This document shows, piece after piece, positions 1 to 7,278 of a DNA stretch of 64,000 nt (the stretch's first letter is position 1; each line of letters opens with the position of its first letter). Position numbers and translations under genes: made by a program. Under the pieces are notes generated by a model. That model searched no databases, had not been told where the DNA came from, and saw only the letters and a list, made by a program, of their open reading frames with translations. The DNA comes from JBGSTR01 sp963707135. Its GTDB lineage: Bacteria > Pseudomonadota > Gammaproteobacteria > Chromatiales > Chromatiaceae. The DNA is taken from positions 62,001-126,000 of the forward strand of contig CAVPOY010000043.1 in assembly GCA_963707135.1 (NCBI GenBank), in the 5' to 3' direction.

Positions 1-393
1 GGCAACCCTGGTCCCGGGGGCTGGGGCGTGGTGCTGCGCTGGTCAGGTACCGAGAAGGAGCTTTGGGGCGGCGAGCGGGCCACGACAAACAACCGCATGG
101 AGCTGATGGCCGTGATCGCGGCGCTCGAGGCGCTGAAGCGGCCGATCTGCGTCGAGCTGACCACGGACTCGCAGTACGTGAAGCGCGGCGTCACCGAGTG
201 GATGTCGCGCTGGAAACGCAACGGCTGGCGCACCGCCGGCGGCGGGTCGGTCAAAAACCGGGACCTCTGGGAACGGCTCGACTCGGCCCTCGGTGGCCAC
301 GAGGTGCGCTGGCACTGGGTGCGGGGTCATACCGGACACATCGAGAACGAGCGGGCCGACCGTCTCGCCAATAAGGGCATCCCGCCGGGTTAA
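1..393 (+). CDS. rnhA: Ribonuclease HI, 5' end cut by window
   Basis: Degrades the RNA strand of RNA-DNA hybrids in the cytoplasm, for example R-loops and Okazaki primers. The frame is open from base 1 and starts inside the conserved GNPGPGG loop, so about 14 N-terminal residues, including the first catalytic Asp, lie outside the window. The remaining acidic residues of the family are visible in NNRMELM, TDSQYV and ENERAD, and the basic handle region (SRWKRNGWRT) is present. The visible 130 residues plus the missing part match the usual length of about 150. It is followed by dnaQ on the same strand, a common gammaproteobacterial pairing. Confidence 0.95.
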   Translation, partial: GNPGPGGWGVVLRWSGTEKELWGGERATTNNRMELMAVIAALEALKRPICVELTTDSQYVKRGVTEWMSRWKRNGWRTAGGGSVKNRDLWERLDSALGGHEVRWHWVRGHTGHIENERADRLANKGIPPG

Positions 394-470
394 GCGGATC
401 TCGGCCGCACGCTGTCCGCCCGTTCGCCGACTCCACCAAGACCCGCTGCAAGACGGAGGCTCCGGACCAA

Positions 471-1202
471 ATGCGTCAAATCGTGCTCGATACGGAAACC
501 ACCGGTCTCGACCCCCAGGAGGGGCATCGGATCATCGAGATCGGCTGCGTCGAGCTTCTCGACCGTCGGCTCAGCCGGAACAACTTCCACCAGTACATCC
601 AGCCAGACCGGGAGATCGACGCCGGCGCGATTGACGTACACGGCATCACCAACGAGCTCCTGGCCGACAAGCCGCGCTTCGCGGAGATCGCCGAGGACTT
701 CCTGCGTTACGTCGAGGGCGCCGAGCTCATCATCCACAACGCCGCCTTCGATGTCGGCTTCCTGGACCACGAGCTGAGTCTCTGGGGGGAGGGCGCGGCG
801 CGCATCGGCGAGATCTGCGAGATCACCGATACCCTGGCGATGGCGCGACGCCTGCACCCGGGTCAGCGCAACAGCCTGGACGCCCTGTGCAAGCGCTACG
901 GCGTCGACAACTCCCAGCGGGATCTGCACGGCGCGCTGCTGGACGCGGAGATCCTGGCCGACGTCTATCTGGCCATGACCGGCGGACAGGTATCGCTGCA
1001 CCTCGGCGGCGAGGGTCCGCACGAGTCCGGGCGCGGGCGCTCGCCGGCACACCGCGGGCGCATCCGTGCCGATCGGCCCCGGTTGCCGGTGGTGCGCGCG
1101 GATCCCGCCGACCTCGCCGCCCACGCGGAGCGGCTCGCGGCAATCGATTCCCTTAGCGCCGAAGGTTGCCTCTGGCTCCAACTCGGCGCCGACCGGCGCT
1201 AG
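471..1202 (+). CDS. dnaQ: DNA polymerase III epsilon subunit (proofreading exonuclease)
   Basis: 3'-5' proofreading exonuclease of the replicative polymerase; binds the alpha subunit through its C-terminal tail. The 243-residue protein shows the DEDD exonuclease motifs in order: DTETTG near the N-terminus (Exo I), HNAAFDVGFLDHE near residue 90 (Exo II) and HGALLDAEILAD near residue 150 (Exo III). The C-terminal part matches the alpha-binding tail of DnaQ, ending in a CLWLQL segment. Length fits E. coli DnaQ (243 aa). The ATG start is preceded by a GGAGG-like stretch about 12 bases upstream. It lies 77 bp after rnhA and is probably co-transcribed with it. Confidence 0.95.
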   Translation: MRQIVLDTETTGLDPQEGHRIIEIGCVELLDRRLSRNNFHQYIQPDREIDAGAIDVHGITNELLADKPRFAEIAEDFLRYVEGAELIIHNAAFDVGFLDHELSLWGEGAARIGEICEITDTLAMARRLHPGQRNSLDALCKRYGVDNSQRDLHGALLDAEILADVYLAMTGGQVSLHLGGEGPHESGRGRSPAHRGRIRADRPRLPVVRADPADLAAHAERLAAIDSLSAEGCLWLQLGADRR

Positions 1203-1230
1203 GTCCAAGGCGGTTAGGATGCACTCAACG

Positions 1231-1251
1231 CGAGCCCCTAGACGGGGCTCG
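1231..1251. terminator. Possible bidirectional hairpin between dnaQ and nhaD
   Basis: CGAGCCCC and GGGGCTCG form a perfect 8-bp stem with a 5-nt loop between the converging dnaQ and nhaD genes. There is no U tract on either side, so its role as an intrinsic terminator is uncertain. Confidence 0.35.
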
Positions 1252-1280
1252 GCTGGGACATGTGGGGTGGCCGGTGGCGG

Positions 1281-2690
1281 TCAGAAGGTCCCCTGGTTGA
1301 CCACCATGTGCACGGCGATGGACGCGGCATAGCCGAGCGCGATGACGGGCGTCCATCGCAGGTGACCGAAGAAGGTGTACATCCCGCGCGCCTGACCCAT
1401 CAGCGCCACGCCGGCCGCCGAGCCGATCGACAGCAGGCTCCCCCCCACGCCGGCGGTCAGGGTCACGAGCAGCCATTGCCCGGTGGACATGTCCGGGTTC
1501 ATGGTCAGCACAGCAAACATAACCGGAATGTTGTCGACGATCGCCGACAGGACGCCTACGAGCACATTCGCCGTGGTTGCGCCCAGATCGCCGTAGGCGA
1601 CGTGCGACAGCACTTCCAGATAGCCAATGAAGCCCAGACCGCCTACGCACAGCACCACCCCGTAGAAGAACATCAGGGTGTCCCACTCGGCTCGTGCCAT
1701 CTTGTGGAAGATGTCGAAGGGCATGGCGTCCTCGACGGTGCCCACCGCGCCCTTGATGGCGGCCTTCTCGCCCGTCTTCTTAAGGAAGTAGCCGAGGAAC
1801 TTGAGGTACGCGAGACCCGTCATCATGCCGAGCACGGGCGGCAGGTGGAAGAAATTGTGGAAGCACACCGCGGTCGTGATGGTGGCGAGGAACAGCAGGA
1901 TGATGCGCTTGGCCCCGCGCTTCATCGGGATCACCTCGTCCGAGGGCGGGGGCACCACATTCGGGATCGCGAAGTGCATGAAGGCCGCCGGCACCAGGAA
2001 GTTGACCACCGAGGGGATAAAGAGCAGGAAGAAGGTCTCGAACTGGACGATGCCTTTCTGCCAGACCATCAGGGTGGTGATGTCGCCGAACGGGCTGAAT
2101 GCACCGCCGGCGTTGGCGGCGACGACGATGTTGATACAGGCCAGGGTGACGAAGCGGGGGCTGTCCGCACCCACTGCCAGGACCACGGCGCACATCAGCA
2201 ACGCGGTAGTCAGGTTGTCGGCGATCGGGGAGATGAAGAAGGCCAGGATACCCGTGAGCCAGAACAGCTGGCGGTAGCTGAACCCTTTGCGGACCAGCCA
2301 GGCGCGCAGCGCCTCGAAGACGTGGCGTTCCTCCATGGCGTTGATGTAGGTCATCGCCGCCAGCAGGAACAGGAACAGCTCGGCGAACTCGGCGATGTTG
2401 TGGCGGACCGCTTGCTCGGCCTGGTGGGGCAGGTCGTGTTCCATGTAGACCGCCGCGATGATCAGCCAGATCACGCCGGCCGCCAGCATTACGGGCTTGG
2501 ATTTACGCAGATGCGTGAACTCCTCGGCCATGACCAGGACATAGGCGAGCACGAACAGCAGGATCGAGGTATACCCGGCCCAGTGTTCGGTCAGGTCGAG
2601 GCGCGTGGCACCCGTTTCCGCCGCCAGCGCAAGGGCGGGCGAGCAGGCGAGGAACAGGGCTGAGAGTGCTCGCGACGCGAGGGTGTGCAT
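1281..2690 (-). CDS. nhaD: Na+/H+ antiporter, NhaD type
   Basis: Inner-membrane sodium/proton antiporter of the ArsB/NhaD (ion transporter) superfamily, used for sodium export and pH homeostasis. The 469-residue protein has an N-terminal hydrophobic segment with an AAE cleavage-like site near residue 24, followed by about a dozen membrane helices. Family signatures include SPIADNLTTALLM and the polar membrane motif ANAGGAFSPFGDITTL. The ATG at 2690 is chosen because GAAGGAG precedes it at good spacing; an upstream in-frame start would add 49 residues of non-membrane sequence. Its presence fits a marine, saline or alkaline habitat, which is inference. Confidence 0.93.
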   Translation of the reverse strand: MHTLASRALSALFLACSPALALAAETGATRLDLTEHWAGYTSILLFVLAYVLVMAEEFTHLRKSKPVMLAAGVIWLIIAAVYMEHDLPHQAEQAVRHNIAEFAELFLFLLAAMTYINAMEERHVFEALRAWLVRKGFSYRQLFWLTGILAFFISPIADNLTTALLMCAVVLAVGADSPRFVTLACINIVVAANAGGAFSPFGDITTLMVWQKGIVQFETFFLLFIPSVVNFLVPAAFMHFAIPNVVPPPSDEVIPMKRGAKRIILLFLATITTAVCFHNFFHLPPVLGMMTGLAYLKFLGYFLKKTGEKAAIKGAVGTVEDAMPFDIFHKMARAEWDTLMFFYGVVLCVGGLGFIGYLEVLSHVAYGDLGATTANVLVGVLSAIVDNIPVMFAVLTMNPDMSTGQWLLVTLTAGVGGSLLSIGSAAGVALMGQARGMYTFFGHLRWTPVIALGYAASIAVHMVVNQGTF

Positions 2691-2913
2691 CGGGTCTCCT
2701 TCGGGGACGTGCCGTTGTAGTTTTGACGCCAATGGGGCGCCGCCTAGTTCTACTGGCTGGCGCCGGTCGCGCGTCCACTCAATAAATAAGCAAGCCGGAA
2801 AGCAGAAAGCCGACGCGTACCGGTTCCGGACGGTCAATTCTACACAAGTGAAAGGGTTAGCCGAAGGAGCAGGGAGCCGATACCTTTCGGGCCGATCCGC
2901 GGGACGGTGAGGG

Positions 2914-3672
2914 TCAGGTGCCTTGGCGCTGGCGGTGTATGAGACTGGCGTCGTTGACCAGTGCCTCGAGGCCGGTCATGTCGAGGATGGTCAGGTGCTT
3001 GCGGTCGACCTTCATCAGCCCGTCGTCCTGGAACCGGGTGAACAGCCTGCTCACGGTCTCGACCGCGAGTCCCAGGTAATTACCGATCTCGTGCCTGGAC
3101 ATGCTGAGGTGGAAATCGGTCGCGGACAGCCCCCGCTTCTGCAGCCGGTGCGACATGCTGATCACGAAGGCGGCGAGACGCTCGTCCGCGCTCTTCTTGC
3201 CCAGCAGCAGCAGCATTTCGGTGTCGTGCGCGATTTCCTTGCTCAGAAGCCGATACATCTGGCGCTGCAGGCTCGGCATCGCGGCCGTCAGCTCCTCGAG
3301 CCGGTTGTAGGGGATCTCGCAGATCGCCGAGGTCTCCAGCACCCTGGCGGAGCAGGCGTGGATGTTGCGTTCGATCGCGTCCAGGCCAACCAGCTCACCG
3401 GGCAGATGGAAACCGAGCACCTGCTCGCCGCCGTCCGGGCTTGGCGAGAACGTCTTGACCGATCCGGTCTTGACCACGAAGAGGGATTTGAAGCGGTCAC
3501 CGACGCGGAACACGAAGTCCCCGCGATGCAGGGGCTTGGCTCGCTTGACGATAATATCGAGCCGCTCGACGTCTTCGGGACACAGGCCCAGCGGCAGACA
3601 AAGGGTGGTTAGAGCGCAGTTCTTGCAGGCGACCCTAATCGTTTCGAAAGAGATCACCTTGTGCTCGTTCAC
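2914..3672 (-). CDS. fnr: FNR/ANR-type oxygen-sensing regulator
   Basis: Global transcription factor that dimerises on a [4Fe-4S] cluster when oxygen is low. The 252-residue protein carries the cluster ligands C16-x2-C19-x5-C25 and C118 (in ICEIP), a cyclic-nucleotide-like beta roll, and a C-terminal HTH whose recognition helix has the E-x2-S-R pattern of FNR (ETVSR). The frame stays open far upstream. I place the start at the GTG at 3672: GAGG precedes it by 8 bases, the first cysteine then falls at residue 16 as in ANR, and a perfect FNR box lies 46 bp upstream. A GTG at 3762 would put that box inside the gene. It probably controls the cco genes. Confidence 0.93.
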   Translation of the reverse strand: MNEHKVISFETIRVACKNCALTTLCLPLGLCPEDVERLDIIVKRAKPLHRGDFVFRVGDRFKSLFVVKTGSVKTFSPSPDGGEQVLGFHLPGELVGLDAIERNIHACSARVLETSAICEIPYNRLEELTAAMPSLQRQMYRLLSKEIAHDTEMLLLLGKKSADERLAAFVISMSHRLQKRGLSATDFHLSMSRHEIGNYLGLAVETVSRLFTRFQDDGLMKVDRKHLTILDMTGLEALVNDASLIHRQRQGT

Positions 3673-3717
3673 TGCATCGGCCTCGAGGGTTTCGACAAGG
3701 GCATTCTGATCGGAATA

Positions 3718-3731
3718 TTGATCTGGATCAA
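3718..3731 (-). promoter_or_regulatory. FNR box upstream of fnr (autoregulation)
   Basis: Read on the minus strand the sequence is TTGATCCAGATCAA, a perfect match to the FNR consensus TTGAT-N4-ATCAA, including both half-sites. It ends 46 bp before the GTG start chosen for fnr. The same 14 bases occur before ccoN. Its placement implies that FNR regulates its own gene; the direction of control cannot be read from sequence. Confidence 0.85.
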
Positions 3732-3805
3732 GCGATCTGAAGATTCTTCCGTCGTCGTTCACCCTACGCCCCCAGGTGCGCCCTGGCGGCGCCTGTTCGC
3801 CGCAC

Positions 3806-3833
3806 AAAAAAGCCGCGCCCCGGAGGGCGCGGC
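3806..3833 (-). terminator. Rho-independent terminator after the sulfur globule gene
   Basis: On the minus strand a 9-bp GC stem (GCCGCGCCC with GGGCGCGGC, 4-nt loop) is followed by six U. It lies 28 bp beyond the stop codon of the sulfur globule protein gene and separates it from fnr. Confidence 0.88.
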
Positions 3834-3860
3834 TTCGTTGCGGCCTGAGGCGCTTAGCCG

Positions 3861-4295
3861 TTACTTGGATTCGCCAGCAGCGGGCGCGGCGGGCGCAACC
3901 GGCGCCGCGTAGGGCATAGCGCCGTAAGGTCCACCCCAGCCGCCATAGCCCGGGCCGCCCCAGCCGCCAGGATAGCCACCCCAACCGCCCGGGTAGCCGC
4001 CGTAGCCGTAGCCATAACCCGGGTAGCCGTAGCCAGAGCCGTAGCCGCGGCCGTAGCCGCGGCCGCGACCATAGCCGCGGCCCGTGCCGCCGCCGCTCAT
4101 GCTCATGTTGAAGTCGCCGTATCCGTCGCCGAACGCGTCGCTGAACCAGTCGCTCATGCCGTCGCCATAGCCGGATCCATAGCCTGGTCCGCCGCCCCAT
4201 GGGCCGCCGCCCCACCAGGCCTGGGCGGACGTCATCGAGAAGGCGGCGGCGCCGGCGATGGCCGCGACACTGATCAGTTTGGAAATGTTACGCAT
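3861..4295 (-). CDS. Sulfur globule protein (Gly/Tyr/Trp-rich, SgpA/B-like)
   Basis: Secreted structural protein expected to coat periplasmic sulfur globules. The 144-residue protein starts with a Sec signal peptide ending AQA at residue 26. It continues with WWGGGPWGGG, a short non-repetitive part (DGMSDWFSDAFGDGYGDFNMSMS), long Gly-Tyr-Arg and Gly-Tyr-Pro-Trp repeats, and an Ala/Pro tail. This composition and architecture match the CV1/CV2 envelope proteins of purple sulfur bacteria. It stands alone, ends at a strong terminator, and lies divergent to pyrG. The repeats could also suit other glycine-rich secreted proteins, but the second such gene in this window (52.1 kb) strengthens the call. 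Confidence 0.85.
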   Translation of the reverse strand: MRNISKLISVAAIAGAAAFSMTSAQAWWGGGPWGGGPGYGSGYGDGMSDWFSDAFGDGYGDFNMSMSGGGTGRGYGRGRGYGRGYGSGYGYPGYGYGYGGYPGGWGGYPGGWGGPGYGGWGGPYGAMPYAAPVAPAAPAAGESK

Positions 4296-4577
4296 CGTTC
4301 TGACGCTCCTGAAATAGGACTCTCGTTCTGAGGGGGTGACCGTGGGCCCGTTCTGCGACAGGCCGACATCGGCCGCGTTTCAACCGTGTGAAAAAACGCC
4401 GTAGGACTATAACCCTCGCTGCGGGATATTAAAAGACACGGTCGCGAAGTCGCCGTCGAAGGGCGACCCGGGTTTCAATCGACGCAAGTCGGGCTCCTTC
4501 TGAATTGAGGCCCCGCGGCTAATTTGGTAGCTTGTCGCCGCAGTTGGGTCCCGCCCTGGAACGCACGCGCTTCCGCT

Positions 4578-6221
4578 ATGACCAAGTACATCTTCATTAC
4601 CGGCGGCGTCGTCTCGTCGCTCGGAAAAGGCATCGCGTCGGCGTCGTTGGGGGCGTTGCTCGAGGCCCGGGGGCTGCGGGTGACCATGATCAAGCTCGAC
4701 CCCTACATCAACGTCGACCCTGGGACCATGAGCCCGTTCCAGCACGGCGAGGTCTACGTGACGGACGACGGCGCCGAGACCGACCTCGATCTCGGGCACT
4801 ACGAGCGTTTTCTGCGCACCCGTATGGGGCGCAACAACAACTTCACCACCGGCCAGATCTACGAGAGCGTGATACGCAAGGAGCGCCGCGGCGACTATCT
4901 GGGGCGCACCGTGCAGGTGATCCCGCACATCACCGACGAGATCAAGGCCAGCATCCGCCTCGGGGCCGAGGGCGCGGACATCGCCATGGTCGAGATCGGC
5001 GGCACCGTCGGCGATATCGAGTCGCTCCCGTTCCTGGAGGCGATCCGGCAGATGCGGGTGGAGGAGGGCCGCGAGAACGCGCTCTTCATGCACCTGACGC
5101 TGGTGCCGTACATCCGAACGGCCGGGGAGATCAAGACCAAGCCGACCCAGCACTCGGTCAAGGAGCTGCGCTCGATCGGTATCCAGCCGGACATTCTGCT
5201 GTGTCGCTCCGAGCAGAACATCCCGGAGGAGGAGCGCCGCAAGATCGCGCTCTTCACCAACGTCCCCGAGGACGCGGTGATCTCGGCCACCGATGCCGAC
5301 AACATCTACCGAATACCCCGCCTGCTGCACGCCCAGAAGCTCGACGACCTGGTGGTACGCCAGTTCCGGCTCGACGTGGGGGAGGCCGATCTCGGCGAGT
5401 GGGATCGGGTCCTGAACGGGTTCGATCATCCGGAAAGGTCCGTGCGCGTCGGCATGGTGGGCAAGTACATGCACCTGACCGAGGCCTACAAGTCACTCTC
5501 CGAGGCCTTGGCCCACGCCGGCGTCCATACCGGGACGCGGGTCGAGATCGTGTACCTGGACTCCGAGCAGATCCAGCACAACGGCACCGGCTGTCTCGAC
5601 GAGGTGGACGCGGTGCTGGTGCCGGGCGGCTTCGGCGAACGCGGCATCGAGGGCAAGATCCTGGCCGCCGGCTACGCGCGAAAGAACCGCGTGCCCTACC
5701 TGGGTATCTGCCTCGGCATGCAGGTCGCCGTGATCGAGTTCGCCCGCAACGTTGCCGGTCTGGAAGGGGCCCACAGCTCGGAGTTCGACCGCCAGACCCC
5801 GCACCCGGTGATCGCGCTGATCACCGAGTGGCGCGACGAGCGCGGTCAGGTGGAGACCCGCGACGAGGCCTCCGAACTGGGCGGGACGATGCGACTCGGC
5901 GGGCAGAACTGCCGGCTGGAGCCCGGCAGCCTGGCGCGATCTGTCTATGGGCACGCGCAGATTCGTGAGCGCCACCGGCATCGCTACGAGTTCAACAACC
6001 GGTACCTCAACCCGATGAAGGACGCGGGCCTGCGTTTCTCGGGTTGGTCGCTCGACAACCAGCTCGTCGAGATCGTGGAGATACCCGATCACCCCTGGTT
6101 CATCGCCTGCCAGTTCCACCCGGAGTTCACCTCGACGCCCCGCGACGGCCACCCGCTGTTCTGCGGCTTCATACGGGCGGCGCTGGAGCGGCGGGCGCTT
6201 GCCGGCGGCAAGGCCGCCTGA
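4578..6221 (+). CDS. pyrG: CTP synthase
   Basis: Makes CTP from UTP, ATP and glutamine. The 547-residue protein begins MTKYIFITGGVVSSLGKG, with the amidoligase P-loop, and covers the synthetase domain to about residue 270. A class I glutamine amidotransferase domain follows, with nucleophile C378 in GICLGMQ and the His/Glu pair in QFHPEFTS. Length and residue numbering agree with E. coli PyrG. The ATG at 4578 is chosen over an upstream in-frame start because it gives the canonical N-terminus. The stop codon overlaps the kdsA start (TGATG), so the two are translationally coupled. Confidence 0.98.
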   Translation: MTKYIFITGGVVSSLGKGIASASLGALLEARGLRVTMIKLDPYINVDPGTMSPFQHGEVYVTDDGAETDLDLGHYERFLRTRMGRNNNFTTGQIYESVIRKERRGDYLGRTVQVIPHITDEIKASIRLGAEGADIAMVEIGGTVGDIESLPFLEAIRQMRVEEGRENALFMHLTLVPYIRTAGEIKTKPTQHSVKELRSIGIQPDILLCRSEQNIPEEERRKIALFTNVPEDAVISATDADNIYRIPRLLHAQKLDDLVVRQFRLDVGEADLGEWDRVLNGFDHPERSVRVGMVGKYMHLTEAYKSLSEALAHAGVHTGTRVEIVYLDSEQIQHNGTGCLDEVDAVLVPGGFGERGIEGKILAAGYARKNRVPYLGICLGMQVAVIEFARNVAGLEGAHSSEFDRQTPHPVIALITEWRDERGQVETRDEASELGGTMRLGGQNCRLEPGSLARSVYGHAQIRERHRHRYEFNNRYLNPMKDAGLRFSGWSLDNQLVEIVEIPDHPWFIACQFHPEFTSTPRDGHPLFCGFIRAALERRALAGGKAA

Positions 6222-7063
6222 TGCGACTCGCCGGCTTCGAGGTCGGGATCGATCGGCCGCTGTTCCTGATCGCCGGGCCCTGCGTGATCGAGAGCGAGGG
6301 GCTTGCCGAGGAGACGGCTGGCAAGCTCAAGGAGATCACCTCCGAGCTCGGCGTCCCGTTCATTTACAAGTCCTCGTTCGACAAGGCCAACCGGTCTTCG
6401 ATCAGGGGCTTCAGGGGGCCCGGGATCGAGCAGGGGCTGCGGATACTGGACGGGGTTCGCGCCCGGATCGGCGTGCCCGTGCTCACCGACGTCCATGAGG
6501 ACACGCCGCTGGACGAGGTGGCGTCGGTCGTCGACGTGTTGCAGACGCCCGCCTTCCTGTGTCGGCAGACCAACTTCATATGTGCCGTGGCCGGGCGGGG
6601 AAAGCCCGTCAACATCAAGAAGGGCCAGTTCCTGGCGCCCTGGGACATGCGGAACGTAGTCGAGAAGGCCCGTTCCACCGGAAATGAGCAGATCATGGTC
6701 TGCGAGCGTGGCGTCTCGTTCGGTTACAACAACCTGGTCTCGGACATGCGGGCGCTGGCCGTCATGCGCGAGACTGGCTGCCCGGTCGTATTCGACGCTA
6801 CGCATTCGGTCCAGCTTCCGGGCGGGCAGGGCGATCGATCCGGCGGACAGCGCGAGTTCGTACCAGTGCTCGCGCGCGCGGCCGTAGCGGCCGGGGTCGC
6901 CGGACTGTTCATGGAGACCCACCCGCATCCGGACGCGGCCCTGAGCGACGGTCCGAACGCCTGGCCACTCGGGGCGATGCGCGATCTGGTCGCGACGCTG
7001 GTCGAGATCGACCGGCTGGTCAAGGCGGCGGGTTTCGCAGAAGAACGCCTGGCGAGCCAGTGA
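6221..7063 (+). CDS. kdsA: KDO-8-phosphate synthase
   Basis: Condenses phosphoenolpyruvate with arabinose 5-phosphate to give KDO 8-phosphate, the first committed step towards the KDO of lipopolysaccharide. The 280-residue TIM-barrel protein contains the family segments LIAGPCVIES, KSSFDKANRSS, FLCRQTN and FDATHSVQ, in the usual order and length. The start overlaps the pyrG stop by one base. The pyrG-kdsA-eno order is found in several gammaproteobacteria. A 215-bp gap holding a structured RNA-like element separates it from eno. Confidence 0.97.
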   Translation: MRLAGFEVGIDRPLFLIAGPCVIESEGLAEETAGKLKEITSELGVPFIYKSSFDKANRSSIRGFRGPGIEQGLRILDGVRARIGVPVLTDVHEDTPLDEVASVVDVLQTPAFLCRQTNFICAVAGRGKPVNIKKGQFLAPWDMRNVVEKARSTGNEQIMVCERGVSFGYNNLVSDMRALAVMRETGCPVVFDATHSVQLPGGQGDRSGGQREFVPVLARAAVAAGVAGLFMETHPHPDAALSDGPNAWPLGAMRDLVATLVEIDRLVKAAGFAEERLASQ

Positions 7064-7102
7064 GCCGAACTCGGCCGGTTGGCAACGACGTTTAATTTGG
7101 GG

Positions 7103-7253
7103 AAGCGCCGATTTACTGCGCTTGCCGTGCGGGGAATGGATACCCCGCCATTTTCAGACACCCAGGTGTCTGCAGATGCAGCGACTCCGAGACTGCGTCC
7201 TGGAGTCGCGAGCTGGTCAAGTGCCAGGATGGCATTTGGTCGGTGTCTCCTTA
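7103..7253 (+). ncRNA. Candidate structured RNA element, copy A (eno leader)
   Basis: Intergenic stretch that folds into a row of hairpins: 7103-7123 (AAGCGC/GCGCTT), 7129-7148 (GCGGGG/CCCCGC, loop AATGGATA), about 7156-7173 (CAGACAC/GTGTCTG), 7181-7209 (GCGACTCC/GGAGTCGC) and 7215-7241 (11 bp with three G-U pairs, loop AGGAT). It ends in a pyrimidine-rich tail, TGTCTCCTTAG. A diverged copy at 24432-24580 keeps the same hairpin order and loop motifs, with paired changes. GGA in loops is the usual CsrA/RsmA site. It lies 25 bp before the eno start. It may be an mRNA leader, a small RNA or a structured repeat; I do not recognise a named family. Confidence 0.6.
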
Positions 7254-7278
7254 GCGTCCAAGACTGGAGAAGCGACCC

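Noticed and set aside
1260..2663. Long plus-strand frame of 467 codons opposite nhaD
   Set aside because: Its sequence is rich in His, Gln, Asp and Arg with no fold-like pattern; it mirrors nhaD, which has clear membrane-protein motifs and a ribosome site.
3900..4100. Regular short repeats resembling a repeat array
   Set aside because: They are in-frame codons for Gly-Tyr-Gly repeats of the sulfur globule protein, without spacers of CRISPR type.
2914..4215. A 433-codon minus-strand frame joining fnr to the sulfur globule region
   Set aside because: The upstream part is Arg/Leu-rich noise antisense-like to the Gly/Tyr repeats in another frame, crosses a terminator and contains an FNR box; only the part from 3672 down is FNR.
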